Of a stretch of 64,000 nucleotides of DNA, positions 52,810 to 61,369 are shown in pieces. The notes under the pieces are model-generated. The model made no database searches. It saw only the letters and a list, made by a program, of their open reading frames with translations, and had not been told where the DNA came from. The number at the start of each line of letters is the position of its first letter. The first letter of the stretch is position 1. This DNA comes from Pseudomonas sp. Irchel 3E20 (lineage in GTDB: Bacteria > Pseudomonadota > Gammaproteobacteria > Pseudomonadales > Pseudomonadaceae), in the NCBI RefSeq assembly GCF_900187645.1, contig NZ_FYEE01000001.1, positions 496,001 through 560,000 of the forward strand, written 5' to 3'. The translations under genes were made by a program, and so were the position numbers.

Positions 52810-53184
52810 ATGCGATTCGTGCTTATTGCCGCCCTGGCCCTCAGCGTTGTGGGCTGCACCCGTTGGTCGATGGACCACCATTTGAACAGCGCCTACCGCG
52901 CCTACGAGCGTGGTAACTGCGACCAGGTGATGTTGGAGTTGTCCAAGGTCGAGCGCGAAAGCCGTACCCGCCGCTACGTGCAGCCGGAAGTGTCGCTGCT
53001 GCGCGGCCAATGCCTGGAACGCCAGAAACTGTTCGTCGACGCCGTGCAGACCTACCAGTTCATCATCAGCCAGTACCCGGCCAGCGAATACGCCTACCGC
53101 GCCCGTGCGCGCCTGGAGACATTGCAAAGCCTGGGCCACTACCCGACCCGCAGCGCGGCGGCCGTTCGCCCGACTGCCTTTTGA
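52810..53184 (+). CDS. small TPR-like lipoprotein
   Basis: The 124-residue protein has a lipoprotein signal (MRFVLIAALALSVVGC). Two helical repeats follow (SAYRAYERGNCDQVMLELSKVERES and LFVDAVQTYQFIISQYPASEYAYRARARL) of the tetratricopeptide kind. It is probably anchored in the outer membrane; its partner is unknown. AGGAG stands 9 bases before the ATG. Confidence 0.82.
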   Translation: MRFVLIAALALSVVGCTRWSMDHHLNSAYRAYERGNCDQVMLELSKVERESRTRRYVQPEVSLLRGQCLERQKLFVDAVQTYQFIISQYPASEYAYRARARLETLQSLGHYPTRSAAAVRPTAF

Positions 53185-53224
53185 TGCTGAGCATCATTTA
53201 ATAGCTGGCCGTCAGCCAGCTTTG
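53182..53224 (+). terminator. two adjacent hairpins after the lipoprotein gene
   Basis: TGATGC-TGA-GCATCA (53182-53196, overlapping the stop) is followed by TTTAAT. AGCTGGC-CGTCA-GCCAGCT (53203-53221) is followed by TTG. Either may end the message; neither has a long T-run. Confidence 0.45.
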
Positions 53225-53416
53225 CGCTAGTCTTCGATATCAGGGTGTTTAGAGTGTCAACCCTAAAACCCGATCCTACTTGGGAGCGGCAGCAGTCAGC
53301 GCAGGGCCCTGGGCCGCGGGCGCACCACGACCGAGGAGAGCACGCCGGCCAGCACGGGCGCGTTCCGAAGCATTAGTGTGGCCATGCTTAATGGCCTTTG
53401 TAGGGCGAGCCTGCGT

Positions 53417-53776
53417 ATGTTCACTAACCGCCGGATTGAGCGGCATCAACTGCCGTATTTCCTCAAGGTTTTCAACAGCATCACCGACAAACCCATTGGC
53501 TACCTGGGCAACGTCTCCGAAGACGGCCTGATGCTCATCAGCCAGATCCCCATCATGACCGACGCCGACTTCTCCCTGCGCCTCAAGGTTCCTGACAGCG
53601 AAGGCGCGCTCCAGGTCATCGATCTTCAGGCCCGCTGCCAGTGGAGCCATGAAGACGCCACGCCAATGCACTACGACGCCGGTTTTGTGGTGCTCAACGC
53701 CGCCCCCGAGTACCTGCAACTGGTGCGGGCCCTGCGTTGCTACTTCAGCTTTCGCTCCTTGTCGGAATCGGCCTAG
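53417..53776 (+). CDS. PilZ domain c-di-GMP receptor protein
   Basis: The 119-residue PilZ protein shows the c-di-GMP-binding RRxxR (RRIER, residues 5-9) and NxSxxG (NVSEDG, residues 32-37) motifs, so it should bind c-di-GMP. Two upstream starts are possible in frame (GTG 53378, ATG 53384). I prefer ATG 53417 because it puts the RxxxR at the usual N-terminal place. It is close to the diguanylate cyclase gene and in the same window as bifA. Confidence 0.85.
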   Translation: MFTNRRIERHQLPYFLKVFNSITDKPIGYLGNVSEDGLMLISQIPIMTDADFSLRLKVPDSEGALQVIDLQARCQWSHEDATPMHYDAGFVVLNAAPEYLQLVRALRCYFSFRSLSESA

Positions 53777-53821
53777 GGGCCCTTCAGTGCCGCTTGCCCG
53801 CTGGCGGCAGGGCCAGCGCGG

Positions 53822-54175
53822 TTAGGAGCCCAGCGCGGGTTCCTGGTCCAGGGCTTTCTCCAGCAACAACCCGCCCAACTCCATCAGGCTGTAGATCGCC
53901 AGTGCCAGGTTGCGCTGGCGCCCGTCCAGGTCGTCGGACAAATCCAGGGTCAGGGCGCTGGCCGAGGTCAGGGTTTCAAAGGCATGGGCCAGTAAGGCCT
54001 GGGGGTTGATATCCGCCGCTACCGCAAACAGTTTCGCCCCCGCAGGGCGGCGTGGCGTGTCGGTGGGCGTTAGCAGGTAATAGTCCAACGCCCGGTTGGC
54101 GGCGTCGTGCAGTTTGTGCGGGTGCAGGTCGTCGTAGGGCGAGACTTCGGGGGGGCTGGGGGTGATCTTGAACAT
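53822..54175 (-). CDS. DUF6124 family protein
   Basis: This 117-residue protein belongs to a Pseudomonas-specific family (DUF6124). It has the opening MFKITPSPPEVSPYDDLHPHKLHDAANRALDYYL and the later LLAHAFETLTSASALTLDLSDDLDGRQRNLALAIYSLMELGGLLLEKAL. The function is unknown. It is preceded by a conserved-looking structured leader of about 190 bases. GGAA about 10 bases upstream (AAGGAATCGAAAGC-ATG) is the ribosome site. Confidence 0.82.
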   Translation of the reverse strand: MFKITPSPPEVSPYDDLHPHKLHDAANRALDYYLLTPTDTPRRPAGAKLFAVAADINPQALLAHAFETLTSASALTLDLSDDLDGRQRNLALAIYSLMELGGLLLEKALDQEPALGS

Positions 54176-54182
54176 GCTTTCG

Positions 54183-54371
54183 ATTCCTTGAGTGGGCTGC
54201 CACCGCTTCGCTACTAAACGAAGGGTGGCGGCTGTACGCAGGTTAGTAGACCGGGGAATCGAAGAAGCCGGCGCGCCGAAGCGCCCTGCGCACAGCCACC
54301 ATCAAGTACAGGCGTAATGCCTGATTGCTTGCAGGTGTTGAGTGTCTTCAATTACCAAGGGCTACTAAACC
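54183..54371 (-). promoter_or_regulatory. structured 5-prime leader of the DUF6124 gene with loop-loop pairing
   Basis: On the minus strand the leader has a small hairpin CAGGC-ATTAC-GCCTG (54308-54322). A large hairpin follows: CCACC and CTTCG pair with CGAAG and GGTGG across an 8-base loop TTTAGTAG (54210-54217). The upstream stretch CTACTAA (54242-54248) is exactly complementary to seven bases of that loop, so a pseudoknot is possible. GGTGGCTGT near 54292-54300 can compete for the ACAGCC...CACC arm. A further TTTAGTAG copy occurs at 54361-54368. This looks like a cis-acting RNA, but structure and role are unproven. Confidence 0.5.
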
Positions 54372-54549
54372 CGGCCGCTGATGGGCAGCGACAGGGGCGA
54401 ACATTAGCCACGACAACCCAGGCACTCAAGCGAGCGGATTCTGGGGGATCTGTAGATTCTGGCGCAAGGTGGCGTAGGCGGTGTAGGTGTTGAGGCGGGG
54501 CTAATAGGGCAGCACACGGACGGGGCGCGGGCGCTATGCCGTTGGTCGG

Positions 54550-54569
54550 AACTGTCAGATCTTACAGGT
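54550..54569 (+). promoter_or_regulatory. palindromic operator candidate upstream of the Ig-repeat gene
   Basis: AACTGTCAGATCTTACAGGT matches the Tc-operon site at 19 of 20 bases in the same orientation, 67 bases before the ATG. A possible -10 (TATACA, 54598-54603) without a good -35 lies downstream, as expected for an activated promoter. Confidence 0.7.
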
Positions 54570-54636
54570 AGTTGAGAGGTTGATGAGGTGTTAGAGCTAT
54601 ACAGCAACTTCTATCGATTTGATTGGGTGCGCAGTT

Positions 54637-57600
54637 ATGAATACTGAAAATAATATTCCGACTACTCCATTGGCAGTTCCCCAAGATGTATTCCCCCAAT
54701 CAAATGCCACGTTGCCTTCGTATTTTAATGTTAAAGCTAGGGCGGAATCGTTAAGTGCCCACAGATGGGAGCTGGAATTTTTTGATTTGCAAGATTCGGT
54801 GCGTTTTATATTCGATTCAGCATCACCCTGGCTGTCGGCTTGGATAGAAGTCCCACCAGGAGAATATGATTATTTCAGGATTCGTTACTTTGCGTCGGCG
54901 GGCGCCAGTGACTGGGCGTATATGAGAAATATTAAAATAATTATAGATAAGCCGAGTGTCATGTTTCCCGAGGAGAATGAAGTACTTGAAGTGGGGACTA
55001 TTTTTTATGGGTATGCCTATCCAGGCTCAAGAATTTCGGTAAGTATGCCTGGAGGCGGAGAAGTTGCAAGTGCTAGGACTAACGATGAGGGGGCATGGGA
55101 TTCAACGCCACTGCCTGCGCAGTATGGCCCCGGGTCACATGAACTTCATGTGGCGGCTATCTATAATGGTCAAATTTCGGCGTGGGTATTTAGAAAGTTC
55201 AAACTCAGGCCGCCAAGGCTGACCATTTTGGATTTCTCATCAGATGTTTATCCAGATCAGACTCTGGTGGTTTCCGGAGTCTACCAAGGTTTGGCAACGG
55301 TGAAAATTTTTGATGGTAATAATCGTGAGGTGCCTGGAAGTATTACAGGGACCGGGGCTTTTCGCACATTTACGCCGAATATTCCGTGGGCACTCGGTAG
55401 TCACTCAGTCAAGGCGGTGCAAATTATCGCCAACCTGGAATCCACCCCAAGTAATATCAAGGCGTTCTGGGTGCGTATTCCTAAACCTCATATTTTTTCT
55501 CCCGCAGAAGAGGGCACGGTTAATCTTCTACCGGTTTTCTCAGGGAACAACGGTTGGGCTGGACTTGGCTCAAGAGTTTCAGTTCAACAGGAGGGCGGAC
55601 ATGAATGGGCGAATGCTGTGCCGCTTTCATCAGGCAATTGGATGACGCAGCCGTTACCCGCGGATTTTATAGCGGGTACCCACACTCTCTATGTCCGTAT
55701 TGATAAAGGGGCAGAGCATTCGGATTATGTCGTTCGCACCTTTCATATCAGGCCGCCAAGACTCGTTTTATCTACGCCCGAATGTTCGTGTCTGCCTGGG
55801 CTTACCCTTAATCTGACAGGGCTTTATTTGGACGGTAATGATCTAACCCTGGCAGTGTTTGATAATTACGGAAAAGAAATACCGGGTTCTTTTTCTGGAG
55901 GTGGCACAACCAGGATATTTACGCCTGCTGTACCGTGGCCGATAGGTGAAAATATCGTTTACGCGACTCAAGTTTCGGGCGGGGTGAGTTCATTGCCCAG
56001 TGACCCGATTACTTTTTTTATCATTATTCCTTCACCTGAAGTATTAACGCCTGGGGAGGAGGGGATAGTCGATCTCGGCTCGATTTTCTCCGGGCGCAAT
56101 GCGTATGTGGCGGCGATGTCGAGAGTGTCGATCAGAAATTCCACCAACCATGTTGAACAAGCCTGGGCTACACCATTGGTAGACGGTCGCTGGACTTCGA
56201 CACCACTCTCATTGGCATCGAATCCTGGCCAATACATCGTTTATGTGGTGGTGGAAGTCGGTACGCAAAGCTCAGCAAAGGTCTTTCGCCGTTTTAGTGT
56301 CAGGCCACCTAAACCAGTAATCATTGCCCCCAGTGCTCCTGTGTTTCCCGAGCAAACACTGGTCATTACAGGCGTGTATACAGGCCAGGTTTCATTAAAG
56401 GTATTTACCAGCGCTGGTATTGAAATACTCGGAAGTTTTACAGGGGCTTCAGGAAGCAGGACTTTTACGCCGAGCACCGCTTGGTTGCCCGGTAGCAATG
56501 CGGTCAAGGTTGTACAGAGTGTTGCGGGAGTGGAATCACTGCCCAGCGATGTTCGCACGTTCATTGTCAGTATTGCGGCGCCGGAAATTCTCGAACCCCT
56601 AGAAGATGGAGTAGTTGATATTGGTTCATCGTTTTCCGGGCGAAAGGGCTATGCAGGTGTCGGTTCAAAGGTGACATTGCAAGAGTCTGGCGGTTATGAG
56701 CGGGCGACCGCTGAAGCGGCTCTCGATGGAAGTTGGACTTCAACGCCGTTACCCTCGAGCTTAGTTCCTGGGAGCTACACGCTGTATGTGCGTGTAGATA
56801 AAGCAGGCATGCCTAGTTCTGCGTATGTTGCTAGGTCTTTCAGAATACGCCCGCCAAAGTTGACGATCACTGCGTTAGAAAGTGTAATTTTGCCAGACTC
56901 GTCACTTCAGGTGGCGGGGGTTTTTGCTGGCTCGACAGAGCTAAAAGTCCTCAAGGAGCAAGATGTTGTTGTACCAGGCGATTTTTTGGGAAGTGGAGCA
57001 GTTCGAACATTTAAGCCGGAGCTACCTTGGGCTCAAGGTGAAAATAGAGTTCAGGCGGTACAGGTTTCTGGTGGAGTGGAATCACTGGCAAGTGACGAGT
57101 GTGTCTTTCAGGTAGATGGCAGAACACCAGTTATCCAAGTGCCAGCAGAAAATGAAGTTGTTGATATGGAATCTCCCGTTTCCGGTACTGACGGGGTGCC
57201 AGGGTACAAGGTTGTTCTCTACCTGGAAGGAAATCCTGATCAATGGCGCAACACAACAGCCGATCAGTGGGGCGGCTGGGAGATACCCAGTTTAAGGTTG
57301 GGTGCCGGCGAGTTTGGTATAAGTGTTCGTAATATTTTGGGTGATCTGGAACTGCCTTTGAGCCCGGTTCGGTATTTCAAGTTTAGACCGTTGGTTCCGC
57401 AGATTACTTTCCCCGAGCAAGGCGCTGGAGTTGAGTTGGGTGCAGCTGTGGCCGGAGTCAGGGGGCATCCTGGAGGTAAGGTTGCTGTTAAGGATGCGCG
57501 TAATAATCTGACCTTGAGAGAGGCCGTGGTGAACCAGGATGGAACGTGGAGCACTTCATCATTGAATTTCGATGCAGGTGAGTATGAAGTTCAGGCACTT

Positions 57601-59748
57601 AGTATTTACAACGGCATTGAGTCCGCGCTGAGCAATTCACTTGGATTTTCAATAAAGCCTGCTGCACCTAACATTATTGCGCCGACTGGCGATGTTACTC
57701 CCGACGTGATTTTGGAGATCTCCGGGGTGCATGCTTTTGCTTCAAGGCTGGAGATGTTCGATAGTGAAAATGTACCTGTACCAGGCGTTTTTACTGTAGA
57801 GGGGGCAATAAGGAAGTTTACTCCTTTAACCCCATGGGCTGAGGGCGAGCATAGGGTCAAGGTTGTTCAAGTTGTCAATACGGTCACCTCGGATCCAAGT
57901 GAATTGTGTACTTTTTTAGTGAAGGCAAAAATTAGCCCCCCCGTGATTGTTTTTCCTGTGAGGGGGGGTGAGTCATCTTCCAGCCCGGAAATTAAAGGCA
58001 GTCACGCGCATCCGTATGCCGATGTTCACGTGCGCCATGTTGAAACTAAGGACCAACTGTTCCACGGCCCGGCCGACGCGGATGGCAACTGGTCATTTGT
58101 GGTTACGGACCATTTCCCTCTGGGCCATCACGCTCTGGAGACCATGCAACTGGACCGTGGCAGTACTTCCGAGTGGAGCGCGCCGCACCCCTTCGAGGTG
58201 GTTCGCACTGCGGTTGGGCTGCCTGATATCAATCGGCCAAGGCCCAATCAGAACATTTACCCTGTGTTTGTCCAAGGTAGAGGTACGCCTCAGGCAACGG
58301 TGAACTTGCGACTCAAGCAGGCGGGTGTCCTCGTGGCCAGCTCAAGCGTGCGTGTATCGACTTCACAAAGCTGGAGTTGGGCTCCTGGAGCTGGATTGCT
58401 GCCGGGCAGCTACACGGTCGAGGGCCAACAGGTCTATGGCGCGAATGAATCAGGATGGACGGTACCTGCGGTGTCTTTCAACTTGGTGGCCCCCACGATC
58501 CGGTTTGCCGAGGCCGCCCCGGTGATCGGGCATCCGGTAGTGGAAAACGGCGAGTGGGTGTTACTGCGTACCCGGGTCGTGGATACCCTTACGTCGCAGC
58601 CGGTGGTTGGGCAGCCAGTGGACTGGCGCGAGGACAACGACCAGCCTCTTGGTACGACGGTGACTGACCAGGATGGTTGGGCCAGTTATCGTTATGTGCC
58701 GGTGAATGCCGAGTCGCATTGGGTGGTGGCGACTATCACCCACCCGGATAATCCGTTGACAAGGTTTGTTCAGCCATTTGAGATCCATCCGGATCAACGT
58801 AATCCCTGGTTACGTGAGTTCACCCTGTACCTCAACGATGAGCCCGTGGACTTTGCGGCGGAGGGCGTCGTGTTGCGTTCGGGCAGGTCCTATCAACTGA
58901 AACTTGTGGTGCGCCCAGGCAGCCCACTGATCGAGCAGACCACCGTGGCCCTGGAGGACGAGCAGAATGCCGAGCTCCTGGGCATCGAGGCGTCGCCGGC
59001 CCTAGGCAGTGAGCTGTTAATCACAGCGCAGCCGTTGGTATGGTCGGTTGCGGTCGAGGGGGTGGAAAGCGGCTATTTCGGCTTGAAAATAAGCTCTCCA
59101 AAACTGCCGGACTGGGTGCTGCCTGGGCGCGTTATCGGGACGAACCTGGCGGGTGATGTGGCGTTGGTGTTGGATGAGGTGATCGCCCTGAAGTTCGGCA
59201 GTACGGGTTACCCCTGCCATGGCGTCGAGCACCGGTTGATGCTGCACCCTACAACGGGCAGCGCCTTGCTGGGCCAGACGGTGATACTCCACTGGTCGGG
59301 TGAAAGTGAGCAAGCGCTGGGGATTGCCTTGCTGCCGCGCCCCGGCCAGGCATTTGTGTTGGGCGAGGAGGGCATAACCTGGCAGTTGGACTGTCGCAAC
59401 AGCATTAAAGACGGGGTGTTTTCATTGCGCCTGGAGGTGCCGCAGTTGGGTATCAGCTCGGCCGAGCTACAAATGGAGCTGGGGCATAACAAGGTCTACG
59501 TCAGCAAGCACACTGGGCCGACTCAGGTTAATCCGCCTTGGGGCTATTGGGTGATTGGCATTGAGGTCAGATCATTCTTTACCAAGCAGTTGGCGGCGGG
59601 GGCTCGCATTAAAGTTACGCGTGAGGGGCAGCCACCCACCTACGAGCGTGCGAATGCTCAAGGGCAGGTTTCGGTCAGCTACCCGCAGGGGTCATCGGCG
59701 GAGCTGTCGCCCGATAACAGATACGACGGTAAGTACGAGGAGCCATAG
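54637..59748 (+). CDS. giant Ig-like repeat protein without signal peptide
   Basis: This is a 1703-residue protein. After a non-repeated N-terminus (about residues 1-105) it has alternating Ig-like beta-sandwich units of about 90 residues, repeating as pairs about 182 residues long. Pair borders are marked by FxxRPPxL at about 190, 371, 555 and 737. The two unit types have the cores GVYxGxxxLKVF...RTFTPxxPW and FSGxxGY...WTSTPLP...TLYVRVDK. A later Big_1/invasin-like segment is GQPVDWREDNDQPLGTTVTDQDGWASYRYVP. No Sec or Tat signal, membrane segment or sorting signal is visible. The 5-prime two-thirds are AT-rich, the last third GC-rich. The operator upstream is shared with the Tc toxin operon. 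Function unknown; adhesion or a released factor is a guess. Confidence 0.8.
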   Translation: MNTENNIPTTPLAVPQDVFPQSNATLPSYFNVKARAESLSAHRWELEFFDLQDSVRFIFDSASPWLSAWIEVPPGEYDYFRIRYFASAGASDWAYMRNIKIIIDKPSVMFPEENEVLEVGTIFYGYAYPGSRISVSMPGGGEVASARTNDEGAWDSTPLPAQYGPGSHELHVAAIYNGQISAWVFRKFKLRPPRLTILDFSSDVYPDQTLVVSGVYQGLATVKIFDGNNREVPGSITGTGAFRTFTPNIPWALGSHSVKAVQIIANLESTPSNIKAFWVRIPKPHIFSPAEEGTVNLLPVFSGNNGWAGLGSRVSVQQEGGHEWANAVPLSSGNWMTQPLPADFIAGTHTLYVRIDKGAEHSDYVVRTFHIRPPRLVLSTPECSCLPGLTLNLTGLYLDGNDLTLAVFDNYGKEIPGSFSGGGTTRIFTPAVPWPIGENIVYATQVSGGVSSLPSDPITFFIIIPSPEVLTPGEEGIVDLGSIFSGRNAYVAAMSRVSIRNSTNHVEQAWATPLVDGRWTSTPLSLASNPGQYIVYVVVEVGTQSSAKVFRRFSVRPPKPVIIAPSAPVFPEQTLVITGVYTGQVSLKVFTSAGIEILGSFTGASGSRTFTPSTAWLPGSNAVKVVQSVAGVESLPSDVRTFIVSIAAPEILEPLEDGVVDIGSSFSGRKGYAGVGSKVTLQESGGYERATAEAALDGSWTSTPLPSSLVPGSYTLYVRVDKAGMPSSAYVARSFRIRPPKLTITALESVILPDSSLQVAGVFAGSTELKVLKEQDVVVPGDFLGSGAVRTFKPELPWAQGENRVQAVQVSGGVESLASDECVFQVDGRTPVIQVPAENEVVDMESPVSGTDGVPGYKVVLYLEGNPDQWRNTTADQWGGWEIPSLRLGAGEFGISVRNILGDLELPLSPVRYFKFRPLVPQITFPEQGAGVELGAAVAGVRGHPGGKVAVKDARNNLTLREAVVNQDGTWSTSSLNFDAGEYEVQALSIYNGIESALSNSLGFSIKPAAPNIIAPTGDVTPDVILEISGVHAFASRLEMFDSENVPVPGVFTVEGAIRKFTPLTPWAEGEHRVKVVQVVNTVTSDPSELCTFLVKAKISPPVIVFPVRGGESSSSPEIKGSHAHPYADVHVRHVETKDQLFHGPADADGNWSFVVTDHFPLGHHALETMQLDRGSTSEWSAPHPFEVVRTAVGLPDINRPRPNQNIYPVFVQGRGTPQATVNLRLKQAGVLVASSSVRVSTSQSWSWAPGAGLLPGSYTVEGQQVYGANESGWTVPAVSFNLVAPTIRFAEAAPVIGHPVVENGEWVLLRTRVVDTLTSQPVVGQPVDWREDNDQPLGTTVTDQDGWASYRYVPVNAESHWVVATITHPDNPLTRFVQPFEIHPDQRNPWLREFTLYLNDEPVDFAAEGVVLRSGRSYQLKLVVRPGSPLIEQTTVALEDEQNAELLGIEASPALGSELLITAQPLVWSVAVEGVESGYFGLKISSPKLPDWVLPGRVIGTNLAGDVALVLDEVIALKFGSTGYPCHGVEHRLMLHPTTGSALLGQTVILHWSGESEQALGIALLPRPGQAFVLGEEGITWQLDCRNSIKDGVFSLRLEVPQLGISSAELQMELGHNKVYVSKHTGPTQVNPPWGYWVIGIEVRSFFTKQLAAGARIKVTREGQPPTYERANAQGQVSVSYPQGSSAELSPDNRYDGKYEEP

Positions 59749-59781
59749 CGGCCCATCCGTTTTTTCCACACCAGGTGACGT

Positions 59782-59799
59782 GCCAGCCTGAGGGCTGGC
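59782..59799 (+). terminator. hairpin after the Ig-repeat gene
   Basis: GCCAGCC and GGCTGGC form a 7-bp stem across a short loop. There is no T-run after it, so its use as a terminator is uncertain. Confidence 0.4.
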
Positions 59800-59854
59800 C
59801 GCCACCCCCCACGAGCGCCTAGACTTTGCCGGTCTTTTGCACAGGAACGCGCCC

Positions 59855-61282
59855 GTGACTTCGATTTTTTGGTACGACTACGAAACCACCGGCATCAACC
59901 CCCGTTGTGACCGCCCGCTGCAAGTAGCGGGCATTCGCACCGATGCCCAGCTCAATGAAATCGGCGCGCCGGTCAACCTCTATTGCCGCCCCAGTGCCGA
60001 CATCCTGCCGCACCCGATGGCCAGCCTGATTACCGGCATCACCCCCCAGCGCTTGGCCGAGCAGGGCCTGGATGAGGCGGATTTCATCACCCGCGTACAC
60101 GCCGAACTGGCAACGCCCGGTACCTGTGGTGCGGGCTACAACACCCTGCGTTTCGACGATGAGGTGACGCGCTACAGCCTGTACCGCAATTTCTTCGACC
60201 CCTACGCGCGGGAATGGCAGGGCGGCAATAGCCGTTGGGACTTGATCGACGTGGTGCGTACCGCCTACGCCCTGCGCCCACAGGGTATCGAGTGGCCTCA
60301 GGAGGACGGCCAGGTGACCCTCAAGCTCGAACGCCTGACGGCCGCCAATGGCATCGACCATGGCCAGGCCCACGATGCCCTGTCGGATGTACGCGCTACC
60401 ATCGCCCTGGCCCGGCTGATCCGCGACAAGCAACCGCGCCTGTATGAGTGGCTGTTCCAGCTGCGCAGCAAGCACAAGGTTATGGAGCAGATCACCCTGT
60501 TGGAGCCGATGGTGCATATCTCCGGGCGGTTTTCGGCGGCGCGCCATTATGTGGGTGTGGTCCTGCCCCTGGCCTGGCACCCGCGTAACCGCAACGCGCT
60601 GATTGTCTGCGACCTGCACCTGGACCCCCAGGGTTTGCTGGAGCTGGATGCCGAGACCTTGCGCCAGCGCCTCTACACCCGCCGCGAGGATCTGGCCGAA
60701 GGCGAGTTGCCGGTGCCGTTGAAGCTGATTCACATCAACCGCTGCCCGGTGGTGGCACCGCTGAAGGTAGTGCGCGGTGACGATCAACAGCGCCTGCAAC
60801 TGGACATGGCGCTTTATCAGGCCCGGGCGCAACAGCTAAGTGCGGCGCAAGAACAGTGGCTAGATAAACTCCAGGCCATTTATGCCCACGAGGATTTCAC
60901 CCCCAGCGAGGACCCGGAACAACAGTTGTATGACGGTTTCCTGGGGGACCGTGATCGGCGTTTATGTGAGCAAGTGCGCACCGCCGACCCCGCGCTATTA
61001 GGCAAACAACAATGGCCGTTCGATGATGAGCGTTTGCCAGAATTATTATTCCGCTACCGGGCGCGTAACTTTCCCCAAACCCTCAATGATGAGGAGCAAG
61101 AGCGTTGGCGAATATTCTGTCAGCAGCGTTTGTCAGTCCCGCAGATGGGCGCGCCCAATACCTTGCAGGCCTTTAACGACGCTACCGTGCAATGCCTGGA
61201 AACTGCCACGCCGGCGCAACGCCAGGTGCTGGAACAATGGCAGGCATATGCCCGCGCATTGGGTGAGGCTTTTAATCTTTGA
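59855..61282 (+). CDS. sbcB: exodeoxyribonuclease I
   Basis: The 475-residue enzyme degrades single-stranded DNA 3-prime to 5-prime and acts in mismatch repair and recombination. It has the DEDD exonuclease elements D8 and E10 in FWYDYETTG and the later HDALSDVRATIALARLI. The length equals that of E. coli ExoI. I chose GTG 59855 with AGGA 8 bases upstream; the upstream frame only has a TTG without a ribosome site. Confidence 0.95.
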   Translation: MTSIFWYDYETTGINPRCDRPLQVAGIRTDAQLNEIGAPVNLYCRPSADILPHPMASLITGITPQRLAEQGLDEADFITRVHAELATPGTCGAGYNTLRFDDEVTRYSLYRNFFDPYAREWQGGNSRWDLIDVVRTAYALRPQGIEWPQEDGQVTLKLERLTAANGIDHGQAHDALSDVRATIALARLIRDKQPRLYEWLFQLRSKHKVMEQITLLEPMVHISGRFSAARHYVGVVLPLAWHPRNRNALIVCDLHLDPQGLLELDAETLRQRLYTRREDLAEGELPVPLKLIHINRCPVVAPLKVVRGDDQQRLQLDMALYQARAQQLSAAQEQWLDKLQAIYAHEDFTPSEDPEQQLYDGFLGDRDRRLCEQVRTADPALLGKQQWPFDDERLPELLFRYRARNFPQTLNDEEQERWRIFCQQRLSVPQMGAPNTLQAFNDATVQCLETATPAQRQVLEQWQAYARALGEAFNL

Positions 61283-61307
61283 ACCCCGCGCACTAAATCG
61301 CAGGCAT

Positions 61308-61336
61308 AAAAAAACGCCAGTCACCTGGCGTTTTTT
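61308..61336. terminator. shared sbcB/mvaT terminator
   Basis: AACGCCAG and CTGGCGTT form a perfect stem with flanking A7 and T6 runs, so it serves both convergent genes. Confidence 0.87.
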
Positions 61337-61369
61337 ATCGTCGCAGAGCACCTGCGCCGGGGGTGTGGC

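Noticed and set aside
53280..53416. A possible short gene on the minus strand ending near 53280 (RAGRRALLGRGAPAAQGP)
   Set aside because: No ribosome site or recognisable family, and it runs through the likely promoter and start of the PilZ gene.
59568..59576. A third copy of the GTCAGATC operator core inside the Ig-repeat gene
   Set aside because: Only GTCAGATC is shared, there is no dyad, and it is in coding sequence; judged a chance match.
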